Below are positions 15,257 to 21,698 of a stretch of 22,799 bases of DNA, piece by piece; position 1 is the stretch's first letter; every line of letters begins with the position of its first letter. The notes beneath the pieces were generated by a model, which was not told where the DNA came from, did not search any database, and saw only the letters and a program-made list of their open reading frames with translations. This stretch comes from a virus. The position numbers were made by a program, and so were the translations under genes. The stretch covers positions 1-22,799 of IMG/VR virus record IMGVR_UViG_3300046467_001457. One strand, 5' to 3'.

Positions 15257-16321
15257 ATGTATACATTGGGCATATGTTCGCCTTATAGGCGTTGCGAGGC
15301 TACGTTAGCGGCTATTCGGTTGGCCGACTTGGGACGTGAATTGGCGATGAATGTTCGGTTTTTAGCCGAGGGTTCTGTACAAAAAGGGGTCGATCACTAC
15401 TGGGATCAGCGAGTAACCAGCACTAAAGGCAACAACGCTTATAAGTGGGCATCCGGTTGCACCCATATAACGTGGTTTTCGAAGGATGAAGAGCTTTATG
15501 ACAAAGCATTTCTCGTCTCCCCGGGAGCCAAGCACTGGTATGTACCTACGTGCCATGGTGCGAAGCAGTCCGAACGTACAGCTCCTCAGGAGGATTTACG
15601 GGTTGTGTGTCCTTCTAAGCAAGCCAAGAACGAGATTTTGTCTAGGAGCTCTGACGAGTTCTCTGATAAGCGCGTAACATGGTGTTTGTGGGACAGCGGT
15701 TTTAAAACGATCAACCACTACGACAAGAGCAGCCAAAGTGACATTTCTATATATGTTCCTATTCTGTCCCACGTCATAGACGAGACAGGGGAGCTTGTAT
15801 TGCGGGCTGTGTATGATTTGTTAAAGTTGTTTCCTGAGGTGCACTTCACGTTGGAATTTGAGAAGTCTTGGTCTAAGTCTGCTCGTTCTCTTGTGCGTTA
15901 TCTGCGAGAATTTTACGGAGATCGCATTAGTGCAGCTTACGGATTGTCACCCCTTACTGATTTGCGGCAGATGCATGGACATGACTGGACTTGGATACCA
16001 AGTACTCGGGTGAACACGGGTATAACGGCTCAGCGTAGTTTAGCCTGCGGAACTCCCGTTATCGTGTATGATATAAGTCCTTACTGCGAGTTCATTACTG
16101 ATGAAGTAAATGGCGTTCTCATCGAATGCGATGTATATTCAGATTGGTCCGGGGCTCCGATAGCTGGGCCTCGTTTTGTCTCAGTAGTTAGCACCTTGTC
16201 ACGGGTGATAACTGGTGAACGGAAGTTACACGCTAAATGTCAAGAAACAACTGTAGCCCGAGAGAAGAACCACGCCAAACAATTTCGTCTATTCTGGGCG
16301 AAGGAGTGGGGCGTCGTGTAG
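15257..16321 (+). CDS. GT-B glycosyltransferase, GT4-like
   Basis: 354 residues. Start ATG 15257 lies ten bases after the previous stop, with no strong ribosome site. The C-terminal domain shows the GT4 donor-binding signature: Ala-Cys-Gly-Thr-Pro-Val-Ile-Val-Tyr-Asp near residue 263, then Tyr-Cys-Glu-Phe-Ile near 275 and Asp-Glu-Val-Asn-Gly-Val-Leu-Ile-Glu. Before it are a strand Ile-Ser-Ile-Tyr-Val-Pro and a helical loop followed by Val-His-Phe-Thr-Leu-Glu, as in the family. The N-terminal half is diverged, with a Gly-Ala-Lys-His-Trp-Tyr-Val-Pro stretch. Such enzymes retain or invert a sugar bond on a lipid, protein or glycan acceptor. Its last 85 bases overlap the next gene in another frame. 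Confidence 0.8.
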   Translation: MYTLGICSPYRRCEATLAAIRLADLGRELAMNVRFLAEGSVQKGVDHYWDQRVTSTKGNNAYKWASGCTHITWFSKDEELYDKAFLVSPGAKHWYVPTCHGAKQSERTAPQEDLRVVCPSKQAKNEILSRSSDEFSDKRVTWCLWDSGFKTINHYDKSSQSDISIYVPILSHVIDETGELVLRAVYDLLKLFPEVHFTLEFEKSWSKSARSLVRYLREFYGDRISAAYGLSPLTDLRQMHGHDWTWIPSTRVNTGITAQRSLACGTPVIVYDISPYCEFITDEVNGVLIECDVYSDWSGAPIAGPRFVSVVSTLSRVITGERKLHAKCQETTVAREKNHAKQFRLFWAKEWGVV

Positions 16322-16917
16322 TTGCGGTCACCGGGATTTTCGGTGCGTGGCTCAATCAGGTATCTCGCTGTTTGGAATCAGCCGGAGGTGTGGTTCTATG
16401 GCCGGAACAAGATTTGGAGCTTGGTGAGGCTCGCGACAAGTACAGGAAAAACGGAGAAAACAAGGAGCTACTTAGAATTCATGAGTTTATTCTTGAGGAA
16501 TGTAACTTGGGATGGTTTTCCCCGTTGAGGCCTAAATTTTTTGACGTTCCTTATCCGGGTCCGCATGAGTACCTGTCAAAATTCCCCGAAGACAAACATG
16601 TTATTTTGACGGACATTAACCTTTGCTTTTTTTTACCGTTGTGGCAGGACTACCTTACTGATTTGGTAGTGGTGAGAGTTCCTTATGACGAGGCGGATAA
16701 GACATTGGCGGAGTGGCTGCCTCGCACAACTAGACAGGAAAGACGCGAAGTAATAGATAATTATCAGCAATCTTTGGAAGGTGATATCGGTCTAATTAGT
16801 AAAGTTTGGTACATTGAAAACAAGGAATTGAAGGTTAATCCCGGTTCGACGTGTCTTACCGTTGGCAAACCGAGCAACGATTTAAATTCCAGAATTTATG
16901 CTAAGGAAGGCATATGA
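16237..16917 (+). CDS. sulfotransferase-like protein with degenerate PAPS loop
   Basis: Up to 226 residues from ATG 16237, which would overlap the GT4-like gene by 85 bases; a GTG at 16306 is a possible later start. The layout resembles bacterial sulfotransferase/P-loop proteins. A first strand and glycine loop are seen at about residues 29-45 (VVAVTGIFGAWLNQVSRCL), without the usual Gly-X-X-Arg-Ser-Gly-Thr/Ser. Next is a strand-turn around residue 122, Ile-Leu-Thr-Asp-Ile-Asn-Leu-Cys-Phe-Phe-Leu-Pro-Leu-Trp, which matches the family's Lys-Asp-Pro-Arg-Leu ... Leu-Pro-Trp region with substitutions. Last is Leu-Val-Val-Val-Arg-Val-Pro-Tyr-Asp, which stands for the Arg-His-Pro loop. If it is active it would move a sulfate onto a glycan; if not, it may be a binding subunit. 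The similarity is from pattern only. Confidence 0.55.
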   Translation: MSRNNCSPREEPRQTISSILGEGVGRRVVAVTGIFGAWLNQVSRCLESAGGVVLWPEQDLELGEARDKYRKNGENKELLRIHEFILEECNLGWFSPLRPKFFDVPYPGPHEYLSKFPEDKHVILTDINLCFFLPLWQDYLTDLVVVRVPYDEADKTLAEWLPRTTRQERREVIDNYQQSLEGDIGLISKVWYIENKELKVNPGSTCLTVGKPSNDLNSRIYAKEGI

Positions 16918-17147
16918 TGTATGAGAAAATTGCTTTGTTGGGAAAGGCAGCGGCACGCCGTAGGGGACGTTATCATCGCCCTACGTTGCTACCACCCAGA
17001 AAATCTTCTAATTCTCGTACGTTTAAAGTAGGAGACAAGAAAAAGAAGAAGGACGCTAAGAAGGCGTTACATGAACCAAGTGGTAACGTACAATCTCCGC
17101 ACCGGTATGGTCGGAAAGTGAAGAAACGTGAAGCGGACAAGGAATGA
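16914..17147 (+). CDS. small highly basic protein coupled to the tubulin-like gene
   Basis: 77 residues, starting at ATG 16914 (or the next codon, also ATG at 16917) behind AAGGAAGG and overlapping the previous stop. Composition is extremely basic: an Arg cluster at residues 14-19 (AARRRGRY) and Lys runs at about residues 43-51 and 68-73. It has no cysteines or membrane helix. The stop overlaps the tubulin start as ATGA, so the two are translated together. It may bind DNA, RNA or acidic proteins, and by analogy to tubZ/tubR could be the DNA-linking partner of the GTPase, though no helix-turn-helix is evident. Confidence 0.65.
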   Translation: MMYEKIALLGKAAARRRGRYHRPTLLPPRKSSNSRTFKVGDKKKKKDAKKALHEPSGNVQSPHRYGRKVKKREADKE

Positions 17148-18607
17148 GTAAAAGAAGGCGGGTGACCATTCAGCATGGCGAACATGGCCCCCGTGATTTC
17201 TATAATCGTGTAAGGAGTCCCGAAGAAATGAATGATACCCCGAATGATCCTCGTCCTACCGACGAGGAGTTACGTAAATCTATTGACGCCGCAAGCGGTA
17301 ATGCGGAAGAAGATTCCGCGTCACCCGAGGCTAAAGAGGAAGCGGTCCCCGTAGTAAATACTGTGAGCGCTCCGGTTCCTCCTCCTCCAGCTTCGACTGA
17401 GAGTGCGCCTCCTCTGGCGGTTCCACCGCCCGGCGTATCAGTTGTAGATGTTTCTAACATTGCTGCGGTTGTTTCCCCGCAGTCCCACCAGCAAGCTGCT
17501 AAGCAAGTTGTTGTTAATGATGCTCACGGGTACGAAGTGGCATTTAACATGGCTTTCTTAGGGGCCGGGCAGGGCGGAGGCCGTCTGGCTGCTGCCTTCC
17601 ATTCACTCGGCTATCGTCGGGTGGGCTGCGTTAACACCACGGATACTGATTTTGAGGGTCTGCCTGAAGATATTAATCGTCATAGTCTGGATGTAGGCGG
17701 CGCAGCTAAGGATGCTCAGTTTGCTGCCGACAGTCTCGACGGTCGTGAGGAGGAAGTCTGGGATCTTCTCCAGCGATCGTGGGGTAATGATATGGAGTAC
17801 GGTTTGATATGCGCAGGACTTGGGGGCGGTACGGGTAGTGGTTTATCTCCCAAGCTCGTAGAGATTGCACGACGGTACATGGAGAGCAAAGGGAAAGCTC
17901 CTCGTGTGGGCGTTATTCTTTCTTTGCCCGAAACGGGCGAAGGCCAGCAGGTGTGCAGGAACGCACTTCAAAGCCTTAAAAAACTGCTAGATCTCAAGGT
18001 GAGCCCTGTTGTTTTAGTGGACAATTTTCAAGTGAGGAAACTGTACAAGCCCGGTTTCCTTTCGGTTCATTCCACGATTAACAACACCGTGGCTCAGCTG
18101 TTCCATATCTTCAATCAATTGGGCGCTGTACATAGTCCGTTTGTAACGTTCGATAGGAGCGAGTTGGCTCAGTTGTTAGATCACGGTATTGTGGTAATGG
18201 GCGCGGCCTCTTTGGAGCCTGAGCAGATTGAAAGCCCAGCTGATATTTCTGAGGCCATCCGAGATCAATTGTCCGGCAGCGTGCTGGCCGAGGTTGATTT
18301 GCGGAAAGGCAGAAAGGGAGCTGTTCTGTTTGTAGGAGATCTACAGACTCTTGATCAGTTGAGCATGGATTTCTTTGACGCTGGGTTTACACAAATGAGT
18401 CGTACATTGGGAAGTGCATTACAGGGTGTTAACACTGTGGTACACCGTGGTGTGTATCCCGGAAGTGCTCCCGGTTTGCAGATGTACGCCATGATTTCTG
18501 AATTGGAGGCACCTGTAAAGAAGCTGGCGGAGATGGCAAAAGAGGCGGCAATGGACAAGTCGGTTCTAGAGTCTACTGTAGCTAAGTTTCTTGGTGTTGA
18601 CGGTTAA
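17144..18607 (+). CDS. tubulin/FtsZ-superfamily GTPase with long N-terminal extension
   Basis: 487 residues. After a 130-residue extension rich in Glu, Ser and Pro comes the GTPase fold. The first loop is Phe-Leu-Gly-Ala-Gly-Gln-Gly-Gly-Gly-Arg at 138-147, then Asn-Thr-Thr-Asp-Thr-Asp at 164-169. The diagnostic tubulin signature is Gly-Gly-Gly-Thr-Gly-Ser-Gly at 227-233. The T7-like loop has Phe-Asp337-Arg-Ser-Glu340-Leu, keeping two acids at the catalytic positions (FtsZ has Asp-X-X-Asp there). The family polymerises head to tail with GTP hydrolysis. Phage members include PhuZ, which positions a phage nucleus, and TubZ of plasmid-type partitioning systems. No FtsZ-type C-terminal peptide is obvious, which argues against a host division protein. 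The gene is coupled to a small basic protein upstream and lies between two glycosyltransferase groups. Confidence 0.88.
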   Translation: MSKRRRVTIQHGEHGPRDFYNRVRSPEEMNDTPNDPRPTDEELRKSIDAASGNAEEDSASPEAKEEAVPVVNTVSAPVPPPPASTESAPPLAVPPPGVSVVDVSNIAAVVSPQSHQQAAKQVVVNDAHGYEVAFNMAFLGAGQGGGRLAAAFHSLGYRRVGCVNTTDTDFEGLPEDINRHSLDVGGAAKDAQFAADSLDGREEEVWDLLQRSWGNDMEYGLICAGLGGGTGSGLSPKLVEIARRYMESKGKAPRVGVILSLPETGEGQQVCRNALQSLKKLLDLKVSPVVLVDNFQVRKLYKPGFLSVHSTINNTVAQLFHIFNQLGAVHSPFVTFDRSELAQLLDHGIVVMGAASLEPEQIESPADISEAIRDQLSGSVLAEVDLRKGRKGAVLFVGDLQTLDQLSMDFFDAGFTQMSRTLGSALQGVNTVVHRGVYPGSAPGLQMYAMISELEAPVKKLAEMAKEAAMDKSVLESTVAKFLGVDG

Positions 18608-18610
18608 CTA

Positions 18611-19063
18611 GTGAGAGTTCCTATAAAATTCCCGCCTGAGTTGCTTGCAGCGATGGCGGGAGCCCCTTCGGCCTCTCCACAACTTACAACGAAAAAAAAG
18701 ATCCTCTTCGTTGATGGGGAGATGTATGGATCATTAGAGTTTCCAATGTCCTTCAATTTAGGACGTGGCCAATTGCTTCGACTTGCTGGATACGGTGAGC
18801 TGCAAGTATTAGAAGCAACAATTGATACACTCACCTGCACGAAGGAAATTAGTGAGGATTTATACGATGAATACGAACGAAACCCCCCAGCCCCTGACCC
18901 CGTCCCTGAGCCAGTTGTCGCCCCTGCCGGGGGAGGATCTGCCTGCGGCACAAGACCTGTTTCGGGAGCTAGTTGCGAGGTACCGACAGGAAAACGCACC
19001 GAAACAAGACACCCAACACTTGGAAGTATTGAAGGAGGCTCAACCCCTTCTCGATTTCTTTAG
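18611..19063 (+). CDS. hypothetical protein, GTG start, 3' half overlaps next gene
   Basis: 150 residues from GTG 18611, three bases after the tubulin stop. No strong ribosome site is seen, so translation is probably coupled. Residues 1-90 look like a real folded unit (KKKILFVDGEMYGSLEFP, then a helix-strand pair with Leu-Glu-Ala-Thr-Ile-Asp). From about residue 87 on, the frame is read across 197 bases that also encode the next gene. The tail is Pro/Gly/Thr-rich and low in structure, so it may be tolerated rather than selected. Not recognised. A true earlier end caused by a sequencing indel is possible. Confidence 0.55.
   Translation: MRVPIKFPPELLAAMAGAPSASPQLTTKKKILFVDGEMYGSLEFPMSFNLGRGQLLRLAGYGELQVLEATIDTLTCTKEISEDLYDEYERNPPAPDPVPEPVVAPAGGGSACGTRPVSGASCEVPTGKRTETRHPTLGSIEGGSTPSRFL
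18854..18858 (+). promoter_or_regulatory. ribosome site inside the preceding gene
   Basis: GAGGA lies eight bases before ATG 18867 and supports that start over the upstream ATG at 18822, which has no such site. Confidence 0.5.
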
Positions 19064-19220
19064 TGAAGAGCTAAAGAGGAATCCCCCTACGACAGCAACA
19101 GCTTTTAAAGGGTATGCTGTTATTACTTTTGCGGATGGGACACGTACCCAGCTGGGAGAAGGGGAGGAAGGTGCTCTTGAGCCGGGGGCTATCGAGCCGA
19201 CCAATAGCATCAAGATATGA
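18867..19220 (+). CDS. hypothetical protein, 117 aa, nested start in previous gene
   Basis: Start at ATG 18867 with a GAGGA ribosome site; an ATG at 18822 is in frame but weaker. The first 25 residues are Pro/Thr-rich. They are followed by a helix (AQDLFRELVARYRQENAPKQ), a second amphipathic helix (LEVLKEAQPLLDFFSEELKR) and a short beta hairpin (GYAVITFADGTRTQLGEG), which looks like a normal small soluble protein. The stop overlaps the next start (ATGA at 19217). Not recognised. Its overlap with the previous gene is unusually long for this window. Confidence 0.65.
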   Translation: MNTNETPQPLTPSLSQLSPLPGEDLPAAQDLFRELVARYRQENAPKQDTQHLEVLKEAQPLLDFFSEELKRNPPTTATAFKGYAVITFADGTRTQLGEGEEGALEPGAIEPTNSIKI

Positions 19221-20011
19221 ACTTTGAAGATGTATTTTTTCCATATTTGCTTGGGCTCTTTGGTCAGTACCAGCACGATATGGATTTATCACTTGCTGAC
19301 GCTCAAAAGAGAGGGCCGGGTTCTTTCGTTGAGTGGATAAAAAATACGGTTTCTCCTCCCCCTCTTGAAGAGGAAGAGGAGGAGGAGGAGGAGGAGTACG
19401 GGGAAGACGAAGACGAAGACGAAGACGAAGAGCGCTCACTGGGAAGTGATGCGCTCTTCGTTTTGTCGAATTTTATATCCGCTGATCCTACGGGTCATTG
19501 GATGAAGGAGTTCTGGTCCCCTATCCTCGTTGCTACTCGTGGTACTCCTCGCAATCCTATTGCGGAGATGCACGTTAACTACCTTCTCCGGTGGGCAGAT
19601 GATCGAGTGTTCTCTTTCACCTGCGTGTTACCTTCTCATTTAATAATGCCCGCAGGTGCTTTGTCTGATTATCTAGTCACCAAGATTGGTAGCCTGAGTT
19701 CTGTGCAGTTCTATGATGTGGTAGCACAAAAGTCGTTGGACCTGCTTCATGACGCTCAGCAACTTAAGATCACGAAAGAACACATAGAAGAAGTTCTTAG
19801 GCGTGCTGTCGTTGCCGTGAAGGATGAAGAGGATTTAGAGGAGAGAGAATGCCTACAGAATGTGATTAAGTTTTTACGTTCCGTAGTTGTGCCCCCCTTA
19901 CCTCCCGAAGCTGAAACGAAGGCACGTATGTCAATTATGGGGCGTAATTTGAAGGGCGGTAAGTGGCAGGTTGTTTCTACTGATAATTCCCATGAGGGGG
20001 AAGAAGATTAG
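19217..20011 (+). CDS. hypothetical protein with Glu/Asp repeat tract, 264 aa
   Basis: The ATG overlaps the previous TGA (ATGA). Not recognised. Residues 1-50 form a helical or beta N terminus (MNFEDVFFPYLLGLFGQY, mildly hydrophobic). Residues 51-72 are a nearly pure Glu then Glu-Asp tract encoded by codon repeats. Residues 75-210 look like an alpha/beta domain with strands (FSFTCVLPSHLIM), then charged helices. The end is polar and probably disordered. The acidic tract could bind basic proteins, for example the small basic protein coupled to the tubulin, but nothing proves this. Confidence 0.7.
   Translation: MNFEDVFFPYLLGLFGQYQHDMDLSLADAQKRGPGSFVEWIKNTVSPPPLEEEEEEEEEEYGEDEDEDEDEERSLGSDALFVLSNFISADPTGHWMKEFWSPILVATRGTPRNPIAEMHVNYLLRWADDRVFSFTCVLPSHLIMPAGALSDYLVTKIGSLSSVQFYDVVAQKSLDLLHDAQQLKITKEHIEEVLRRAVVAVKDEEDLEERECLQNVIKFLRSVVVPPLPPEAETKARMSIMGRNLKGGKWQVVSTDNSHEGEED
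19367..19432 (+). repeat. in-frame trinucleotide/hexanucleotide repeat coding acidic residues
   Basis: A tandem run of GAG/GAA codons (10 codons) is followed, after TAC-GGG, by GAA-GAC repeated four times and then GAA-GAG. It stays in frame and encodes Glu and Asp only. Such runs mutate by slippage, so length may vary between relatives. Confidence 0.8.
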
Positions 20012-20020
20012 GCATATACG

Positions 20021-20782
20021 ATGGTGAAAAGAATTCCGTTACATTTGGATGACGTGTTGAACCGTATCAAAGATCTTTCAGATGCGTTTACCTTTAGTCG
20101 GTGGGGAGACGGAGAGTGGCAATCTGTGGTTGGAACTAGGAAACGTTCTAACTGTGATAAACACAGATACTTTCCGACGATGGGGGAGGAGTTGTTTAAT
20201 GTCTTGGCGGACCAGCCTGATTACATCATGGGCATGCAAGGATTGGCACTCAGGATTATGGCCGAGAAGATAGAGTGTAAAATCGAAGAGGCTAACATTG
20301 GGCACATCGAGTGGGTTGATTCTGACGTGTTCCATCAGGGCTCTTTGCACGGACATCTTTACCGCATCGTAGAAGCTGTGAATACGCGACGGGTACTGAT
20401 GGTGGGGCCCAAGCAACTAAGGGAAATTAATGCTCATCCTACGCTGCCTCTGCATTATTGGTGTTTTGTAGACGTTCCTGCGAGAAATGCGTATGTGCAA
20501 AAAGATGCCATTGTAGAAAAGATCAAAAAGGTATTAGAGGATTACGGTGACGACGCTGACCCGTTGTTGATATCAGTATGCGCTAGTATGCCTGCGGAGA
20601 TTATTCTTCACGAGATATATCCACTCACTAAGGGCCGACATACTGCTATAGATTTTGGTAGTTTGTGGGACCCTCTGGTTGGAGTGGCGAGTCGTGGTTA
20701 TCACAGGGCTCACGGTCCGGAAGCACTTGTAGAGGCACGCAGTGACGAAGAACACACTACAGAAGCTATGCGGGAAGGCTAA
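20021..20782 (+). CDS. GT-D fold glycosyltransferase (DUF1792-like)
   Basis: 253 residues from ATG 20021. Near the N terminus is Phe-Ser-Arg-Trp-Gly-Asp-Gly-Glu-Trp at 25-33, the Arg-X-Gly-Asp-Gly-Glu signature of the GT-D/DUF1792 glycosyltransferases, where Asp30 and Glu32 form the Asp-X-Glu metal site. The middle (residues about 125-170) holds strands with Val-Leu-Met-Val-Gly-Pro and a helix. The end has Ala-Ile-Asp-Phe-Gly-Ser-Leu-Trp-Asp-Pro-Leu, a conserved late motif in this family. Known members add glucose in serine-rich-repeat adhesin glycosylation. This is a different fold from the other transferases in the window. It is coupled by a TAATG overlap to the next glycosyltransferase. 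Confidence 0.75.
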   Translation: MVKRIPLHLDDVLNRIKDLSDAFTFSRWGDGEWQSVVGTRKRSNCDKHRYFPTMGEELFNVLADQPDYIMGMQGLALRIMAEKIECKIEEANIGHIEWVDSDVFHQGSLHGHLYRIVEAVNTRRVLMVGPKQLREINAHPTLPLHYWCFVDVPARNAYVQKDAIVEKIKKVLEDYGDDADPLLISVCASMPAEIILHEIYPLTKGRHTAIDFGSLWDPLVGVASRGYHRAHGPEALVEARSDEEHTTEAMREG

Positions 20783-21618
20783 TGGTTGATAATACTCTTT
20801 ACCTGAGAACTGTTGGTGGTATGGGTAATCGCCTTGTTCCGCTTTTAATGAGTTTGGACGGGATAGAACGTAGTGGGCATTCTTTTGCTCTGAACTGGCC
20901 CACTACTTATCGTAAGGGCGGACATCGAACTAAGGAGCAGAACTTCCCATTAAAGTTGTCTCATCTATATGACGTTGATTTGCCAATAATTTCTACTGAG
21001 GAGTGGCAAGAGATAACTCAGCAGGGCCTTCCGCACTATGGCCTCAAGCACACGCAGATGGGCGTTCCAGAATTGAGAGGACCTGACGGTCGTTCTGTTC
21101 CCTTTGAAAAGCATGCGGGCAATTCTTTTACAGTGGAGTCACATGGTTGGCTGAATGTAGACGGCGAAGGGTGGGACGCTGTCTTACGGATGGGGAAGAT
21201 ATACGACAAGTACTTGAAACTGCACGCAGATAGTCAAGAAGTTTTACAGGGTGTGCTGAAGAAGCTAGAGGGGCGTCCGAGCGTGGGCGCATACATGCGT
21301 CAGCTGCATCCAAAGCTAAAAGAATGGGATGCCTACGGGCGGATTGCTCCCAAGATGCGGGAGCATGCCGAGGAAGAGCCGGATACGGTGTTTTTTATCA
21401 TTTCGGAATGTCGTAACACGGTTAGACGAATCGTAGATGAATTTGGGGAAGATAATGTCGTTACTACTCCTAAGCCGGGAATTATGAATCACCCAGAAGA
21501 AATGCGAGGAGTCGTAGTTGATATCGAAGTTATGAGGCATGTTGGTGTATACTATCCCACATGGGGAAGCGGTTTAGCTCGCCTTATGTCAGCCATAAGG
21601 TATGAGGAGATACTTTAA
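20782..21618 (+). CDS. fucosyltransferase-like GT-B protein
   Basis: 278 residues, start overlapping the previous stop by one base. The N-terminal loop Gly-Gly-Met-Gly-Asn-Arg at 12-17 resembles the Gly-Gly-X-Gly-Asn-Gln/Arg loop of the GT11/GT23 and O-fucosyltransferase groups. Around residue 167 is Val-Gly-Ala-Tyr-Met-Arg-Gln-Leu-His. It lies where these enzymes have His-Ile-Arg-Arg-X-Asp, but the first His and the second Arg are replaced. Then come Phe-Phe-Ile-Ile-Ser-Glu-Cys and Asp-Asn-Val-Val-Thr-Thr, fitting the next strand pair, and a final Gly-Ser-Gly-Leu-Ala-Arg-Leu motif. A donor of GDP-fucose type is possible but not shown. The changed His-Arg motif leaves activity uncertain. Confidence 0.6.
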   Translation: MVDNTLYLRTVGGMGNRLVPLLMSLDGIERSGHSFALNWPTTYRKGGHRTKEQNFPLKLSHLYDVDLPIISTEEWQEITQQGLPHYGLKHTQMGVPELRGPDGRSVPFEKHAGNSFTVESHGWLNVDGEGWDAVLRMGKIYDKYLKLHADSQEVLQGVLKKLEGRPSVGAYMRQLHPKLKEWDAYGRIAPKMREHAEEEPDTVFFIISECRNTVRRIVDEFGEDNVVTTPKPGIMNHPEEMRGVVVDIEVMRHVGVYYPTWGSGLARLMSAIRYEEIL

Positions 21619-21698
21619 GCGTTAATCCCTATTGGCGTCGTTACCTTTCTCCCGCTAGAATTACAGAATGCAGACGGTCTTTTTCCCGGAGCGCACGG

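Noticed and set aside
17144-18607. A host FtsZ gene captured in a chromosomal fragment
   Set aside because: The flanking genes are phage-like, there are no ftsA/ftsQ/mur neighbours, the extension is N-terminal and the FtsZ C-terminal peptide is not seen.
18604-18999. A reverse-strand frame of 131 residues
   Set aside because: It covers two + strand frames, has low-complexity Ser/Gly/Thr content and no supporting signals; every other gene is on +.
19071-19439. A reverse-strand frame starting in the acidic repeat
   Set aside because: Its Arg/Leu and Pro runs are just the antisense of the GAG/GAA repeat.
13773-21618. The glycosyltransferases as DNA base glucosylation enzymes
   Set aside because: Their folds and motifs fit glycan-type GT2, GT4, DUF616 and GT-D families, and no hydroxymethylase or thymidylate-synthase-like gene is present in the window; not excluded for the rest of the genome.
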